From Eleginops maclovinus (lineage: Eukaryota; Chordata; Actinopteri; Perciformes; Eleginopidae): 64,000 nt of DNA. The stretch lies in the NCBI RefSeq assembly GCF_036324505.1, contig NC_086361.1, positions 2,916,916-2,980,915 of the forward strand. The letters run 5' to 3'. The position numbers were made by a program, and so were the translations under genes. The notes beneath the pieces were generated by a model that saw only the letters and a program-made list of their open reading frames with translations, was not told the origin of the DNA and did not search any database. Of the stretch, positions 51,786-63,276 are shown one piece after another; the stretch's first letter is position 1; each line of letters begins with the position of its first letter.

Positions 51786-52469
51786 GCATATATTTCTAAA
51801 CTAGTTTTAAATAACTATTATGTTTGTATACTTATAGGACACTCTTCTGCAATTCCGGTTGCATGCATTTCATTGTCTGAGCTCTGTGCAATGATTAAAC
51901 GTTGAATCTTGAATCTGAAGAGAGTTTAGTGGTGTCTGAATTGCAGCAGTGATTGTTCTGCAGCTTTGATGTTTGCTCTACATATCCCAGAAACCGGCGC
52001 CATTACTCCACCTACCGCTCTCAATTCTTTCAGCTCGGGCGCATGACTGAACAATCACCACGCACGGATACAAAACAGCATTTTATTTATTTCTCTTTAA
52101 AATGTTCTTCCACATTATTACATTTTTTACAGGACCGACTGTCGAATAAATGCTACTGGTCATTCTCATTAACCTTCTTAAATTACTGAGTGTTCCTGCG
52201 GGCTATTGTGAGCGTACAGTTTCTCTTTGTTTGAACAGCGAAGTCTAAGAACACTCGGCTTCCCGCCAGTCATTTCACCTGTCACAGGCGATTTGCTCAG
52301 GTTTCCCATCTTTGTCATAAAGTAACTCACATAGTACTTTGACCTTTACAGCAGAGAGCTCATTCTTGCTGAACAGGTCTTTCCTTTTCGTCAGCAGCAG
52401 AGAGTCTGTGCTTACTGAACCATGGGAACATTAGCTAATACAGGTTTAATCATTACAATGAGAGCTGCC
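51786..52469. other. Intergenic, no gene seen
   Basis: No exon is supported. A short frame at 51953-52189 has no family resemblance. A GTTGAATCTTGAATCTGAAG-type LINE tail is possible near 51900. Confidence 0.35.
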
Positions 52470-52900
52470 TTGTTTCACACGGAGCTCAATCTGGGCCAAA
52501 AGTTTTTGAAAAAATAAAATGTGTTTTAAAGTTCAAGTTTGTTCAAGATCCTGAACAAAATACAATGATGTATTTAAACTAAGAATTCATATTTTTAAAA
52601 TGTTCATGTTGAATATTATTTTGATTAAAAACATATTTTTTTGATATTTCACTTTTATTTAAATTCTGATATTTGAGTCTTTTTTCCAGTTTCAGATTTT
52701 ATTCTTTCAGATTAAATCAAAATAAGATCTGAAACTAAAAGGTAAAGTCCTGAATCTTAAAGAATAAACAAGCAAAATAATATTCAACCTGAATTTTTAA
52801 AGACAAAGATATTTTACAAAGTTCAGAATCATAGCTTTCAAATTCATTTTATGTTTTTGAATAAAACTTTTGGCCCAGATTTAGCTCCACACAGTTTCAC
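52470..52900. repeat. About 430-bp foldback (long imperfect palindrome)
   Basis: The outer arms GGAGCTCAATCTGGGCCAAA (52481-52500) and GGCCCAGATTTAGCTCC (52872-52888) are complementary. Inner segments also pair, for example TTGAATATTATTTTG with CAAAATAATATTCAA, and the centre TTTCAGATTTTATTCTTTC lies opposite GATCTGAAAC. A whole transcript could fold into one long hairpin. It is likely a foldback-type MITE; no protein is encoded. Confidence 0.75.
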
Positions 52901-53206
52901 AGGTGCCTGATCTATGTTTTCATATTCTCAGAGCCAAAAAGAGGCCAAATATAAGAATAGTTTAACATTTGAGAGTATTTGTATGGATTTCAATCTTTTG
53001 TCTATTATTAAATAAAGAGCTACAACTTGGTAAGCTTAGCTTCGCATAGCTTAAAAAAAACAAAGATATGAAATATAATTTTGAATCTAGAAATCACACT
53101 GAACAATATTATTTACCTGACTCCAACGGGAATTTGCTCCAGATGTACCTTTTACACACAAACGTCCCACACAGAAGCTCTATGTCTTATAAAACAGATT
53201 TATCTT

Positions 53207-53425
53207 TTACGGTGTCCCTCCTCCTGAGGCCAGGTGTGTCACCACATGTGTCTCCTTGTCGGCCTCTCGCAGTAAGGAGAGGTAGAGGTCAGACTGGAGG
53301 AAGCGGGGATAACAGTCCATGTCTAGGAGGGAGTAGATGCGTTTCTGTGCGAGGGACAGCGAGGCGTGAGACGGAGCCTGCAGCAGCTGGAGGGACAGAT
53401 CCCTGGTCTTACTGTCCAGATTCAC
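53207..53425 (-). CDS. RGS gene last coding exon
   Basis: Acceptor TGTTCTTCATGAAG. Encodes VNLDSKTRDLSLQLLQAPSH, LAQKRIYSLLDMD, CYPRFLQSDLYLSLL and a short tail ending LASGGGTP. It completes the RGS box. Confidence 0.93.
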   Translation of the reverse strand: MNLDSKTRDLSLQLLQAPSHASLSLAQKRIYSLLDMDCYPRFLQSDLYLSLLREADKETHVVTHLASGGGTP

Positions 53426-56400
53426 CTTCATGAAGAACACACAGCAAGTTAGTTTTTGTTACACCTACTTATTACACAACTTATACTTGATACTGATTGG
53501 TCAGTTTAGATGTACAGTAGTCTTTTTTGATAGCAGACCACTGCTAGAGACGCTCTGAACAAGAGACTATGTGCAGTCATATCAATCTGCAGAAAAAAGT
53601 CCTTTCAATTTAATGTCTGCAAAAAATACATTAAATTTCTTCCATCTGCAAAAAACACCATGGAATACTTTTTGAGAGTACTTTGGACTTGTGATGGATG
53701 AACTGTTATTAAAAAACAAGAAAAGAAGAACACGAAAATAGTGCAAGAGAAGGAAAGAGGTTAAAGACAGAAAACTGCACAACAGAGAAGACAGGAAGTA
53801 AACACTAACGGGAACATCAGAAGAAGACAGACAGGAAGTAAACACTAACGGGAACATCAGAAGAAGACAGACAGGAAGTAAACACTAAAAGGAACAGCAG
53901 AAGAAGACAGACAGGAAGTAAACACTTAACGGGAACATCAGAATCAGAAATACTTTATTTATCCCAAACTGGGACATTTTTTCATTGCAGCAGCGAAATA
54001 CAAAAAGAAGCATAACAAATAATACGAAATAAAAATAAAAATGAGAAATATACAAATGAACAAATAGTGCAATGAAATGGAATAAAGACAGACAGGTTAA
54101 CACCAAAGGGAAAAGCAGAAGAAAACACACAGGAAGTAAACACTAAAGGGAACAGCAGAAGAAGAGAAACAGGAAGTAAACACTAACAGAAACACGGTAA
54201 GGGCTCTGTGGTGTGAGCAGACTTGGACAGTTAATCATAATAAATAAATTCTCAAAAAATGTAGACTTCCTATCTAGAATGTTTAAATCTTGTTTACAAA
54301 AGACTGATCTTGAGAAAGCTATTTAAAAAGGCACAGTTCTTACAAACTGCACTTTAGTTATTGCAGGACTTCTCCCTGAGCAAACTATCGGGGGAAAATG
54401 GAACTGCATTAAGAGACAGGCACTGTTATTTAGTGCTGAATTTACCATTTCCTACAAATATAGTGCTGAAATAGCTGAACTCTTGTGAGATTAGGTTTTA
54501 TCTCATTAGAACTAGTAAATGTTCCTTAAAAAAGGTGGACCCCCTAAGAAAGAGGACTCATTCAGAAAAAGTTTCTAAATAAAAAACACACAAAGCAAGA
54601 GTCTTCCAAGCTGGAGAGCGTGAACTGAAACAGTTTTATCTCCCCGTCTCTCTGTTATCTCTCTGTCTGAAAAACTTGCTAAACTTGTAAGGGATTAACA
54701 GGATGATCAGAGGTTGGGGTTCCCTTTACATTAGTCAAACATGGAGTTCACTTTTGCTCATTTCTTATCCAGGACAAAATGGAAAAATAAACTTCTGATC
54801 TAAAAGAGGCACTCCTGGTTAAATATGTTAATCAAAAGAAAATATTGTTACTGATGTGCTTCCAAAAGAGATGTTCTTTTCTGCTAAGTTGTGCTCTACT
54901 TTTGCAAAACACTCTCTAAAAGAATGCTGGTATTGATGCAAGCTGTGACGTTAAACCTCAAACGCCTACACAGGGAGAAACATAAAAGGTATACACATGA
55001 GACAGGACTTGAATTACATTTCCTGTTGCATGCAGAGAGGTTTAAAAGCCTTGGCTGCATGGTTGAATATAAGAGGCGTGTACCTCCCGCGGGGCTCCTG
55101 GCTGGATGTAGGTGCTGCAGATATCCTTGGCCCTCCTCTGCAGGCTGAAGTTGTTGGATGAGTGTTTGTACTGCTCACAGGCCAGATAGAACTGCAGGTT
55201 CTCCTCGCTGAACTCAGAGCGCAGGAATGCTCCAAACACTGAGACACCAGCTGAGAGGAGGAGGAGGGAGACATGCCAACGTCACTTTTAAGCATGTTAC
55301 AAGAAGACACCCACACACACACACAGGACACTGATTTAACAATCCTGCAGGCCTTATAAGCACAGCACAAACACACACAACTGTTGCCAGCTGTAAAGTT
55401 TCTCAGGTTCGTTTTAAAACCTTGGCACGCATCTTTCCTTTCTACTCATCTCTCCTCAGGCTGTGTAGGCTTAAATTCATGGCTGGTTATTAAACTCATG
55501 TTTCAAACATGACTGCTTTGTACAGAGGACAGTGTCAAAGAGTTCTGAAACCACATATAGCACATGCCACTGTTCACACATGCAAAGGACAGCACTCAAG
55601 ATTAGCATGGCACTGATAAGAAGGACCATTCACACAAAGAGGGCTGGGGTTAGCCATCAGTTAAAGGCTAAGGGTCACCAGAACATTATTGAAGCATAAG
55701 TGCACACATCCTTACAAATGTAAAAGAAAGCACCTCTTTTCACCCTCTGAAACTCAGTCGGCTCTGATTGGTTAGCTCTGTTAAGATTGAGGGAACACAG
55801 GGATTTCAGCCTTTGCAGTCCATTTGCCTGCCATGCACAAAAAACTATAAAACAAACTACAGGAGAGGGAATATCCCCAAAAAGCAGAATAGAAGACAAA
55901 CATAATGTGTTCACAGCACTGATACTAAGCTTTTTTACTGGAACATTATTAACAAAAAGACCGTTAAATACGACAAATTGGAAAAAAATTGCAATCACAA
56001 AACCATCCGATAGCCTAGACCTACAGTAAATGTGATAATGTTATTTTGTAGGCAGAAAGAAGTTAGCAATGCAAGGGCTTCATCCAGGGGCAGTTTGTGT
56101 ATTAGCGCGATTTGGGTGATGCACTACCAACGGGAAAAAGAGGGCATTTTTTTTCTAACACAGCAGCAGTCGTAATCAGTGTTCTAGAAGTTAGATCTGT
56201 CAAAAACGTCATTGTCCAATCAGACCAAAGTCGTGCTTCACATGGTCCCGTCCCTTTTGGGGCGATTTCAGTCAGGTTGAAAATCGCCCCCCAGGGTTCT
56301 CTCATAGACTCTCAAGTAAAACGCATTTTTTTCAAATATCAGAGCTTTCAATGCAATCTCTATTGGTTCTGGGAGGGCTTGCCCTTACGCTATTTCGTCA

Positions 56401-59400
56401 TACGTAACTGAGAAAAAAAGCGGGCAGCTTCTTCGATCAAGTCACTTACTACTCTCAAGATGGCTAGGGTTCAGTGAAGTTCCATTGTGTCTTTGAAAGA
56501 AGTTCCTTTTAGATCCCGGTGCAACTCCATATAAATTGGCATTAAAATAATCAGGAACTCCAAGACCAAATTTAACCATTCAACAAGCAATGCTTGGACG
56601 TCGACTGGTGTAACAGATATGCACCATCTATCTGAAAAAATACAGAAACATGAGCTGTCAAAGATCCACATGGATAGCTGCTGGAGATTTTCATCTTTTG
56701 GGAGGGGGCACATTGCCACTCAACTGGATGAGGGATACAGGCTAGCTGTTCATCGCCTCAATGATGAGGTGAGCAAGAACTGTCACATCCTCAACCGGCT
56801 TGTCCAGTGTGTGAAATTCTGCGGGGTGTTTGAGCTAGCTTTGCGAGGCAAAGATGAAACATAGGGCTCCACCAACCCTGGCATTTTTGGTGAGCATCTA
56901 AAACATGCTACGGTATTCAGTCAATAAATACTTGACTTAATATGCTGCGCCTGTCTGTATGTTGTTTCTGAACATATCTTTTGGCCTGTTTAGCTATTTT
57001 ACATCATACATCATTGGATTCATGTAAATAATGAATATAATAATAAGTAGAATAATTTATTGTGGACCCTCACCATTTCTGTTTATAGAGGCTCCTGGAT
57101 GCCACTTTCTTCCATAGCTTTCCACCTGTAACTTTTGTAGCTAGAGGGGAAATATTTCTGTTGTGTGTTGCTGTCTAGTGGACACAAGAGGGATCTCTGT
57201 CTAAGTTAATCATCTACAACAAATTGATATGGTCTTGCTTAATGTACCTATTGAATGGGTCACCTTAATCATTATCAGAAAAAAATTGCCCCCATGAGAT
57301 TTTTTTCAGGAGCCGCCACTGGCTACATCGATAAAGAGAGGTGGGATTTTTCCATTGGATATCGGTACATTGCCAAAAACAAGAGGATAATATCCACATA
57401 CTAACACCACTTTTTTTTTATATTTGATGTGTAAATGTAACTGTCAGACTTACAAATCGAACATGAGGCTATAAACAAACAACACAATCACATGACTGCC
57501 CATCACTACTGCTAAGCTAAAGGCGGCTAATGTTCGGTGTGAGTACAGTAGTTTCATTTAGCCACCTGTTAGCAACCGCAGAGACGCAAAGAGGCTTCAG
57601 ACTTTCACCTGTCAGGTATTTACTGAGGTATTATATGACGTAGAACAACAACTTTAAAATCTATTCAGCTTGTGATGTTATTTCAGGCATCTAACCACAG
57701 ACACTCCTGACTAATTCCTGCACCACTATCAGTAACAGTTATCTCTGAAAATATCCTGTAGAATCTTGTTGTATTATCAGAATTTAATCTTATAATACAC
57801 AACCGCCCCAGGTGACAATGTAAGTGTGTCATCTGCCACTAGAGAGTACTGGAATACACCAAGAAAAACAACAGTACCAGGAAACAGAGAAGTGATTGAG
57901 GAATGAACTTGTGTAGCAGGAATACAAAATGTTGCAACCACTATCCCTGCTCACGTCAGACCGGTCTCAAACATCCTCTAGCTGCAGGGATGTTGAGAAA
58001 CTATTACAGGAGTGATTTACATTGCTGTTAACTACCTGTTCTATTAATAGAGGCAGCAGGGTCAGGGTAAGTGCTGTTCTTTAAGCTTTATTGCACAGCA
58101 CACAGTAACCAGTGACGTCAGCTCACATGTCAACAGCCCTGCAGCAACCTGTGACTTCACGAGCAGGGGAACTTGAGACAGAGTTTTAGTTGCTCCAACA
58201 TGTCTTTAAAGCAGAAGTTGAACATCGGTGAAAAATAACAGGGTGTAGATGTTCTGGTAAGAAGCTTGGAAAAGCAATCATCAAACATCTGTAACAAAAA
58301 AAACCTACCCTACGGATTCTTCCAGCATTAAGAAGTGAGACCAGACTAGTGCAACAGCTTTCAACAGACCCCGCCTCCCTCCAGGACCGCCCTCCATTCT
58401 TATTTTGGCAAAGGCCAGGCCAGCACTATAGACATAAAACACTAATAATTTATTTGATCCACTTCCGCAATAAATTCAAGAATCATTAAGCAGCACAGGG
58501 TTACACAAGGAAATTCAGTAGCTGATCTGCTACACTAAGAAAACTATGACGAGATAAAAGAGAACAACATGATGAGTACATTACGTTTTTTGGGGATTCA
58601 TCATGAGGCAACGGTTAGTGTGTTATCTGATAATACACGTGAGTTTAACTGTTTCATTTACGTGAGTCTTTATCAGGCGGGCCACATGTTAACATCACAG
58701 ACTATCTCCTGATCTAGCCTAGTCCCTTGGTGACCTCACAAAACAGTGCCCGTAGTGTTTCAATACTATTGGCTATTTCCAGACTAACACACAAACAGCC
58801 AACACCACACAAATAAAATGGCGGGCATCTTTGACATTAATAACCTCGACATTGTTCGTCCGCGTTGAGGTTTGGCATCCAAGCATCATTGATAGTTCAG
58901 AAAATTATTTTTTATTTAATGGCCGAGGTTCAAGCGAAACAGGTGGGTTTTAAGTCTTTTGCTGAGGTGTACCTGGGTCCAACTTGCAGTGAAGAGATTG
59001 GCTGATGCGGACAGAAGTGCACATGCTGGAGTGTATTGTTCAACCATGTTTTGCATGAAGTAAGAACAGGGTTCTGCTGGTTAGTGGACTAGGCTTATAC
59101 TAGGTCCTAGCCGCATCAGTTTAGCTCCCCTCTTGCCTCTCTTCCCTCTCCCTCATGGAGCTCACTCCTCCCTCTGTGGTGATAGGCCCGTATATCTATC
59201 ATAGGCTATAAGAGCTCCAATAATGAAGATGAAAAAGTACAATTTGAAAGAGGTCCTATTATGCTGTGTGATATATAGTTTAAATATAAAAATCCTAAAG
59301 CCCCTCCCAAAGGATCTTCTTCGACACACTCCCGCCCTGCCTAAAACGCCTCCATTGGGCTCCTTTGTTTACTTTTGCAACATGTAGCACTCGCTTCTAT

Positions 59401-61867
59401 TGGCTAGCGCTCCAACACATTGGCCACGACAGGCTAAGAGGCGGGACATCCCTAAGCAGTTGACCAATCACAACAGAGCCAGCCAGCTAACCAATCAGAG
59501 CAGACTGGGCTCTGGTTTCAAACAGAGGGTGAAAAGAGGTGCTGCAGCACAGGCAGTATGAGGAAAATAAAGAGCTTTTTGAACATTAAAACATGGAGAA
59601 ATGTCCCAGGAGAGGGACTCAATACTGATATTAAACTGAACAGGAGCAGAATAAGTCCTTTTTAAACCAAATTTGGATCACAAATCATAGCAGCTTCTAG
59701 CAGCTGCATCTACATTAACTGCCAATTACCTTTAAAATAATGGAAATATTTTAAGCACCAATCTGTTGGTGTGACAGGCGGCTTTGAGAGAAAGCACTTA
59801 ATAAGAGGGAATATTTTCATTTGGATAGTTGCAATTCATCTTATGAGGGAATGAGGTAGATTGATCCAGCCGCACTACCTGCATCACATATTATCACCAC
59901 ATCAATGAGGTTTAATCACCAAATTCCTTTGCTGGTCAAAATCCTTCCATCTTCTAGCGGAGCAGAAGTGCAGTTGGGAAGTCATCTATGTATACAATTA
60001 TAGCTTCCCATTTCTCTGGTTAGTTCAGTGATTTATACAAAAAATCAAACAAACCATTCCATCAACCATGTGATTTCCTGCCTCCACGAAGTGTTTGGCT
60101 AAATAAAACTCAGAGAGAACTCACTTTGGCTGAGCAGCAGGGTGTTCAGGGACTCAGCCCATTTCTCCAGCTCTTCTCGACTGATCTTCCTCTTCTTACT
60201 GGGGCCCATCTGGCTCCATTGACGCATGAAGAGCAGGCGAGACCTCCGCTCTGTTACACTGGGGACCAGGGAAAAAGATGGAGCCATCGTCACATCATTA
60301 TAAATACTGACGCAGGAACACCGGGATTTCATTTTGAAGACATCCGATATGTGTCTGAGGACGTTGCATTTCATGCCTCGAGTGTGGTGAAGGCATTCTG
60401 CCAGTTTAATCCAGTGTTATTTTACGTGGATATCCATCAAACTTTGCAATATCTAAAATGAAATTGAATGAAAATATAGAATATGCTCACCTGTCTTTCT
60501 GCTCTGTGTTGGACAGGTTGGAGTTTGAGGAATGAGGACTCTGGAACAGAACACACACAAGTAAGCTGGAAATCTTTCCTGTATTCAACGCTCTGAAACC
60601 CAATAGAATGGTGCAGGAATGAGTCCTAAAACTCGGAAATTAGTTAGCAGTTAAGACTTTCCATTCCTTTTCTCAAATTGAATGTTTTTTTTAGTATGTT
60701 TTTGGCTATAAGCCTGAAATAAGGTCTTTGGTTTAGACAAGCTTAATACATTTCCTCATCCTACGACATAAAATATGTCAGTAAATACGTCTTCTATGTT
60801 TAAAAGAACAGCGGTTGCTTACAAGTGACGCAAATACTCGTAATCACGCCAAGGTGAGCCTCCTTAAGTTTAACGGTGGTGACGTGAATTTAAGCAACTA
60901 TCATGTAGTTTGTTTAAAGAGGCCCTATTCTGCTTTATGGGGGTTCCCCTCTCCTGTATTGTGTTCTAGCTGCATATAAATGGTCTCCAAAGGCTAGAAT
61001 CCCTGTGTTCCCATCAGAGGGAGTTTCTCTCTTACACCCCCTCCCGACCCCCGTCCCTGAATGAAAAGCCTCCATTGGACTCCTGTGTTTACGTCTGCAA
61101 CATAATGACATCACTATGTAACACTGAAGCTTGAATTGGCTAGCAATCCAACACATTGTACGTGATAGGCTAAGTGGCGGGACATCTCTAAGTTGTTCAC
61201 CAATCACAACAGAGCCGGCCAGCTAACCAATCAGAGCAGACCTGCAATATTCCAGAATCATACACAAAAAAAATCCAGGATTTGTAACAAATAAACTACA
61301 AGCCCTTAATGTAGAGGATATTTCTCTGTCTTTATACTGCTCTACAGACTGAAAGTGTCCCACCTGTCCGAACAGACTCCGGAGGTGCAGCTTGGCGGCT
61401 GACAGCTTGGGTTTATGGTTGTTGCTGTGATGTGCTTTGAAGGAGAAGGGGTTGGTGGAGGAGGGAGACCGGGGGGGCATGTCGTCTCTCTCCATGCTCT
61501 CCGTGCTGCCCTGGGCGTTGGGGTTCAGCTGGCTGTCGCTGTAGGCCCTGCAGCCTTCACCAATGATGCACACACTCAAGTGATTCTTGTCCAGCTTGTC
61601 CTGCTTCCCCAGCTCACTCAGTGTCTCCACGCTGACGCTGTGCTGCTTGGTCAGTTCATTCCCGCTCTGCTCACCGTAAACCGCTTTAGGCTCCAGGATG
61701 GTGGGGGTCAGGACGCAGGTGCCCCTGTTCAGCTCATCCTCCCCTGTGTGAGGGGTGTAGGTGCCTGAGTCCCGGTTGTCCTGAACATCATGGTTCTTCA
61801 GGGCCACCCTCCTCCACGGGAGGAAGTCCAGATCCAGGAGGTTTCCCTCAGAGCTGAACCTGCGCAT
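53207..61867 (-). CDS. RGS-domain protein, RGS3-like (whole gene, spliced)
   Basis: An RGS domain speeds GTP hydrolysis by Gi/Gq alpha subunits and so switches off receptor signalling at the plasma membrane. Coding exons on the minus strand: 61867-61364, 60540-60491, 60258-60125, 55250-55084, 53425-53207. All junctions are GT-AG and in phase, giving 1074 nt and 357 residues. Residues 1-170 are polar and Ser/Thr-rich, starting MRRFSSEGNLLDLDFLPWRR. A basic stretch (KKRKISREE) precedes the RGS box at about 215-337: LEKWAESLNTLL, FGAFLRSEFSEENLQFYLAC, the canonical EVNLDS loop (Asn287 contacts G-alpha in relatives) and CYPRFLQSDLYLSLL. The SSEGNLL and SDLYL motifs recall RGS3, but the long N-terminus is not one I can match, so no symbol is given. 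Intron 4 carries a hAT remnant. Confidence 0.9.
53791..54184 (-). repeat. 40-bp minisatellite, minus orientation, interrupted by a LINE tail
   Basis: Units AGGAAGTAAACACTAACGGG then AACATCAGAAGAAGACAGAC, the same family as 36320-37117 and 50776-51192. It lies in the last intron of the RGS gene and is split at about 53941-54084 by a retrotransposon 3' end. Confidence 0.9.
53941..54084. mobile_element. Rex1-type LINE 3' end inserted in the minisatellite
   Basis: AATCAGAAATACTTTATTTA then TCCCAAACTGGGACA is the characteristic 3' terminus of fish Rex1-type copies. It sits cleanly between two minisatellite units, so it arrived after the array formed. Confidence 0.6.
55084..55250 (-). CDS. RGS gene exon 5 (RGS box core)
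   Basis: Acceptor CTCCTCCTCCTCTCAG, donor GAG|GTACAC. Encodes TGVSVFGAFLRSEFSEENLQ then FYLACEQYKHSSNN and QRRAKDICSTYIQPGAPRE, the helices that clasp G-alpha. Phase 1 in, phase 0 out. Confidence 0.95.
55700..55905 (-). repeat. CCAAT-bearing dispersed repeat, copy 3 (truncated)
   Basis: Contains CTCTGATTGGTTAGCTCTGT and GAGGGAACACAGGGATTTCA, shared with the copies at 19936 and 60915. It lies in the RGS gene intron. Confidence 0.55.
56085..57323 (+). mobile_element. hAT-type transposon remnant in an RGS gene intron
   Basis: It contains a fragment of a hAT/ZMYM-like transposase (56619-56880 and on), and the right end reads CAGGAGCCGCCACTG. The left end is less clear (CAGGGGCAGTTTGTG, reconstructed near 56085-56100). 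At about 1.2 kb it is far shorter than an autonomous hAT, so it is internally deleted. Confidence 0.6.
56590..56905 (+). pseudogene. hAT-type transposase fragment (DUF4371-like)
   Basis: The frame reads ...QKHELSKIHMDSCWRF, then LNDEVSKNCHILNRLVQCVKF and ELALRGKDE, followed by a stop and then GSTNPGIF in the same frame. The pattern 'KHE.S..H', 'N...L..L...V.F...LALRG.DE....NPG.F' is the entry to the catalytic region of hAT-type transposases found in vertebrates (DUF4371). There is no catalytic triad downstream, so it is a dead fragment. Confidence 0.65.
57340..57720. repeat. Unnamed dispersed repeat, copy 2 (partner at 32330)
   Basis: Same ordered words as 32330-32700 (GGATTTTTCCATTGGAT, GGATAATATCCACAT, GCTAAGCTAAAGGCGGCTAA, GTTAGCAACC). 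It starts directly after the hAT remnant. Confidence 0.6.
57721..59239. other. RGS gene intron, no other feature
   Basis: No exon, RNA gene or mobile-element protein is supportable. Confidence 0.35.
59240..59660 (+). repeat. CCAAT-bearing dispersed repeat, copy 4
   Basis: Runs from GAAAGAGGTCCTATTATGCT through TTGGCTAGCGCTCCAACACA, GGCGGGACATCCCTAAGCAG, ACCAATCACAACAGAGCCAG and AACCAATCAGAGCAGACTGG to a TATGAGGAAAATAAAGAGCT end. It is the fullest copy of the family in this window. Confidence 0.7.
60125..60258 (-). CDS. RGS gene exon 4
   Basis: Acceptor CCTGGTCCCCAG, donor CCAAA|GTGAGT. Encodes SVTERRSRLLFMRQWSQMGP then SKKRKISREELEKWAESLNT, the basic approach and first helix of the RGS box. 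Phase 2 in, phase 1 out. Confidence 0.93.
60491..60540 (-). CDS. RGS gene exon 3
   Basis: Acceptor GTTCTGTTCCAG, donor GACAG|GTGAGC. A short 50-nt exon encoding SPHSSNSNLSNTEQKD, Ser/Asn-rich linker. Phase 0 in, phase 2 out; needed to keep the frame. Confidence 0.88.
60915..61243 (+). repeat. CCAAT-bearing dispersed repeat, copy 5
   Basis: From AAAGAGGCCCTATTCTGCTT to ACCAATCAGAGCAGAC, colinear with the copy at 59240. It lies in the intron between RGS exons 2 and 3, and its end is cut about 120 bp from exon 2. Confidence 0.7.
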
Positions 61868-61872
61868 GGTGG
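61364..61872 (-). CDS. RGS gene exon 2 (start codon)
   Basis: Acceptor CCCTCCCCACACAG, then CCACC and ATG at 61867-61865, a strong translation-start context. Encodes the first 168 residues: MRRFSSEGNLLDLDFLPWRR, then a polar region with HLSVCIIGEG, DDMPPRSPSSTNPFSFKAHH and LHLRSLFGQ at the donor (CAG|GTGGGA). The 5 bases before the ATG are 5' UTR, so an upstream non-coding exon is expected. Confidence 0.9.
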
Positions 61873-62785
61873 CTGTGTGGGGAGGGGCGGGATAGGTTGG
61901 AAAAAGGAAGTGCTGCTAGTATGGGAAAAAGAAAAGCAAAAGCCAGATATGAGGTTAAGAAGAGCTGCAGTGAAGCAACGTGAGTTAATAAAGCAGGGAG
62001 GTAGGGGGTTTGGAAAAGCAATGACATTGGACATGAGACAAATGGATCCAAGAGACAATGACTTGTTCCACATTGATATGTCAGCTAACTGAATGGCAGC
62101 CCACATTGGATTTAACTATCCTTTAAATTCTGAATTGAGATTCTTACACAAATGTTAAATGAATAAAAATTCAGTTTAAAATAAATAATAATAAATTACT
62201 GTAATGTATGAGAGACTGACACACATTTGCTCACCATTGGCTCTGTTAGTGAGATGATTTTTACATTTACTAACTCTATGTGATTTTGTCTTAATACTCA
62301 TCTAAAAAGCTTAGTCACAATTGTGTAGTTTGTATTTGCTTTTTTATGCTAAAAACATTATTTGGAAATATAATATCTAGAGTAAATACGATTTGTCAAC
62401 AATGACTCTTACTTGAGATCATGTCTGATTTGATTTAGTATCTGATCATTTGTACTTAGTTTAGACTTTAAGACAACAAAGTGTTAATGAGTTTATAATC
62501 ATTAACTATAAAACTAACACTTTTAGATCAGTATTTTAACTTTCTGGGTACCTTTTGTAATTTTGTCTTCGCAGAGTTTAGTGTCCATTGTTTTGTTTTT
62601 GTTTTTTCCCCTGGCACAAAAAGACTCCCTTACATGGCATAGCTACTGCAAATGAACATAAAGTAATCTACTGTTGTCACTGCACAGATTATGAGGAAGT
62701 ACAGCTGAATTCTACTATTTTATACTGATTAATGATAGTTAAATTAATGACATGGCAACGAGCCTAGTCAGACCTCTGCTCACCG

Positions 62786-63110
62786 CTGCACCCTGAACAC
62801 AACAGTGGAAAAACGCCAGTGAATATGTACCTCTTCGTCCAGCGGGTTTTAAACTCTCTCCATGGCAGACAGTCAGATTCCTCCTGATTTCACGAGCGAC
62901 GAAGTGCACTAGCTGAGGTTTCCGAATCCAGCAGAGCCGACTTCTGCCCCCGAGAGACAGAGAGACGCAGGACTGCAGACCTGTTCCTGGATCAGTGGGA
63001 CCACAGCACTTCACACGGACACAGATTTGAGAAGACTCGCGGAAGCAAGATAAAACATCAGGTAGTTTCATTGAATTTCCACTTGAGTGGCTCAGAGAGG
63101 CTGCCTCCCC
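62786..63110 (-). promoter_or_regulatory. Possible RGS gene first (untranslated) exon and promoter
   Basis: On the minus strand a donor (GTGCAGCG|GTGAGCAG at about 62786) follows a GC-richer, CpG-containing block (62790-63130) that lies upstream of the coding exon acceptor at 61873. This is the best place for the expected 5' UTR exon. No TATA box or start site can be fixed. Confidence 0.35.
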
Positions 63111-63176
63111 CTCCTGACTGCCGCGCACCACACCTTTAGTCTGTCTGAACTTGTCTGACACACTTCAACAGGAGAA

Positions 63177-63189
<13 letters not shown>

Positions 63190-63260
<71 letters not shown>

Positions 63261-63276
63261 GCACGCACGCACACAC
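63190..63276. repeat. (AC)n microsatellite with (CACG)n segment
   Basis: Preceded by (TC)n, then about 35 AC units, then three GCAC units. Open frames here are artefacts. Confidence 0.97.
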
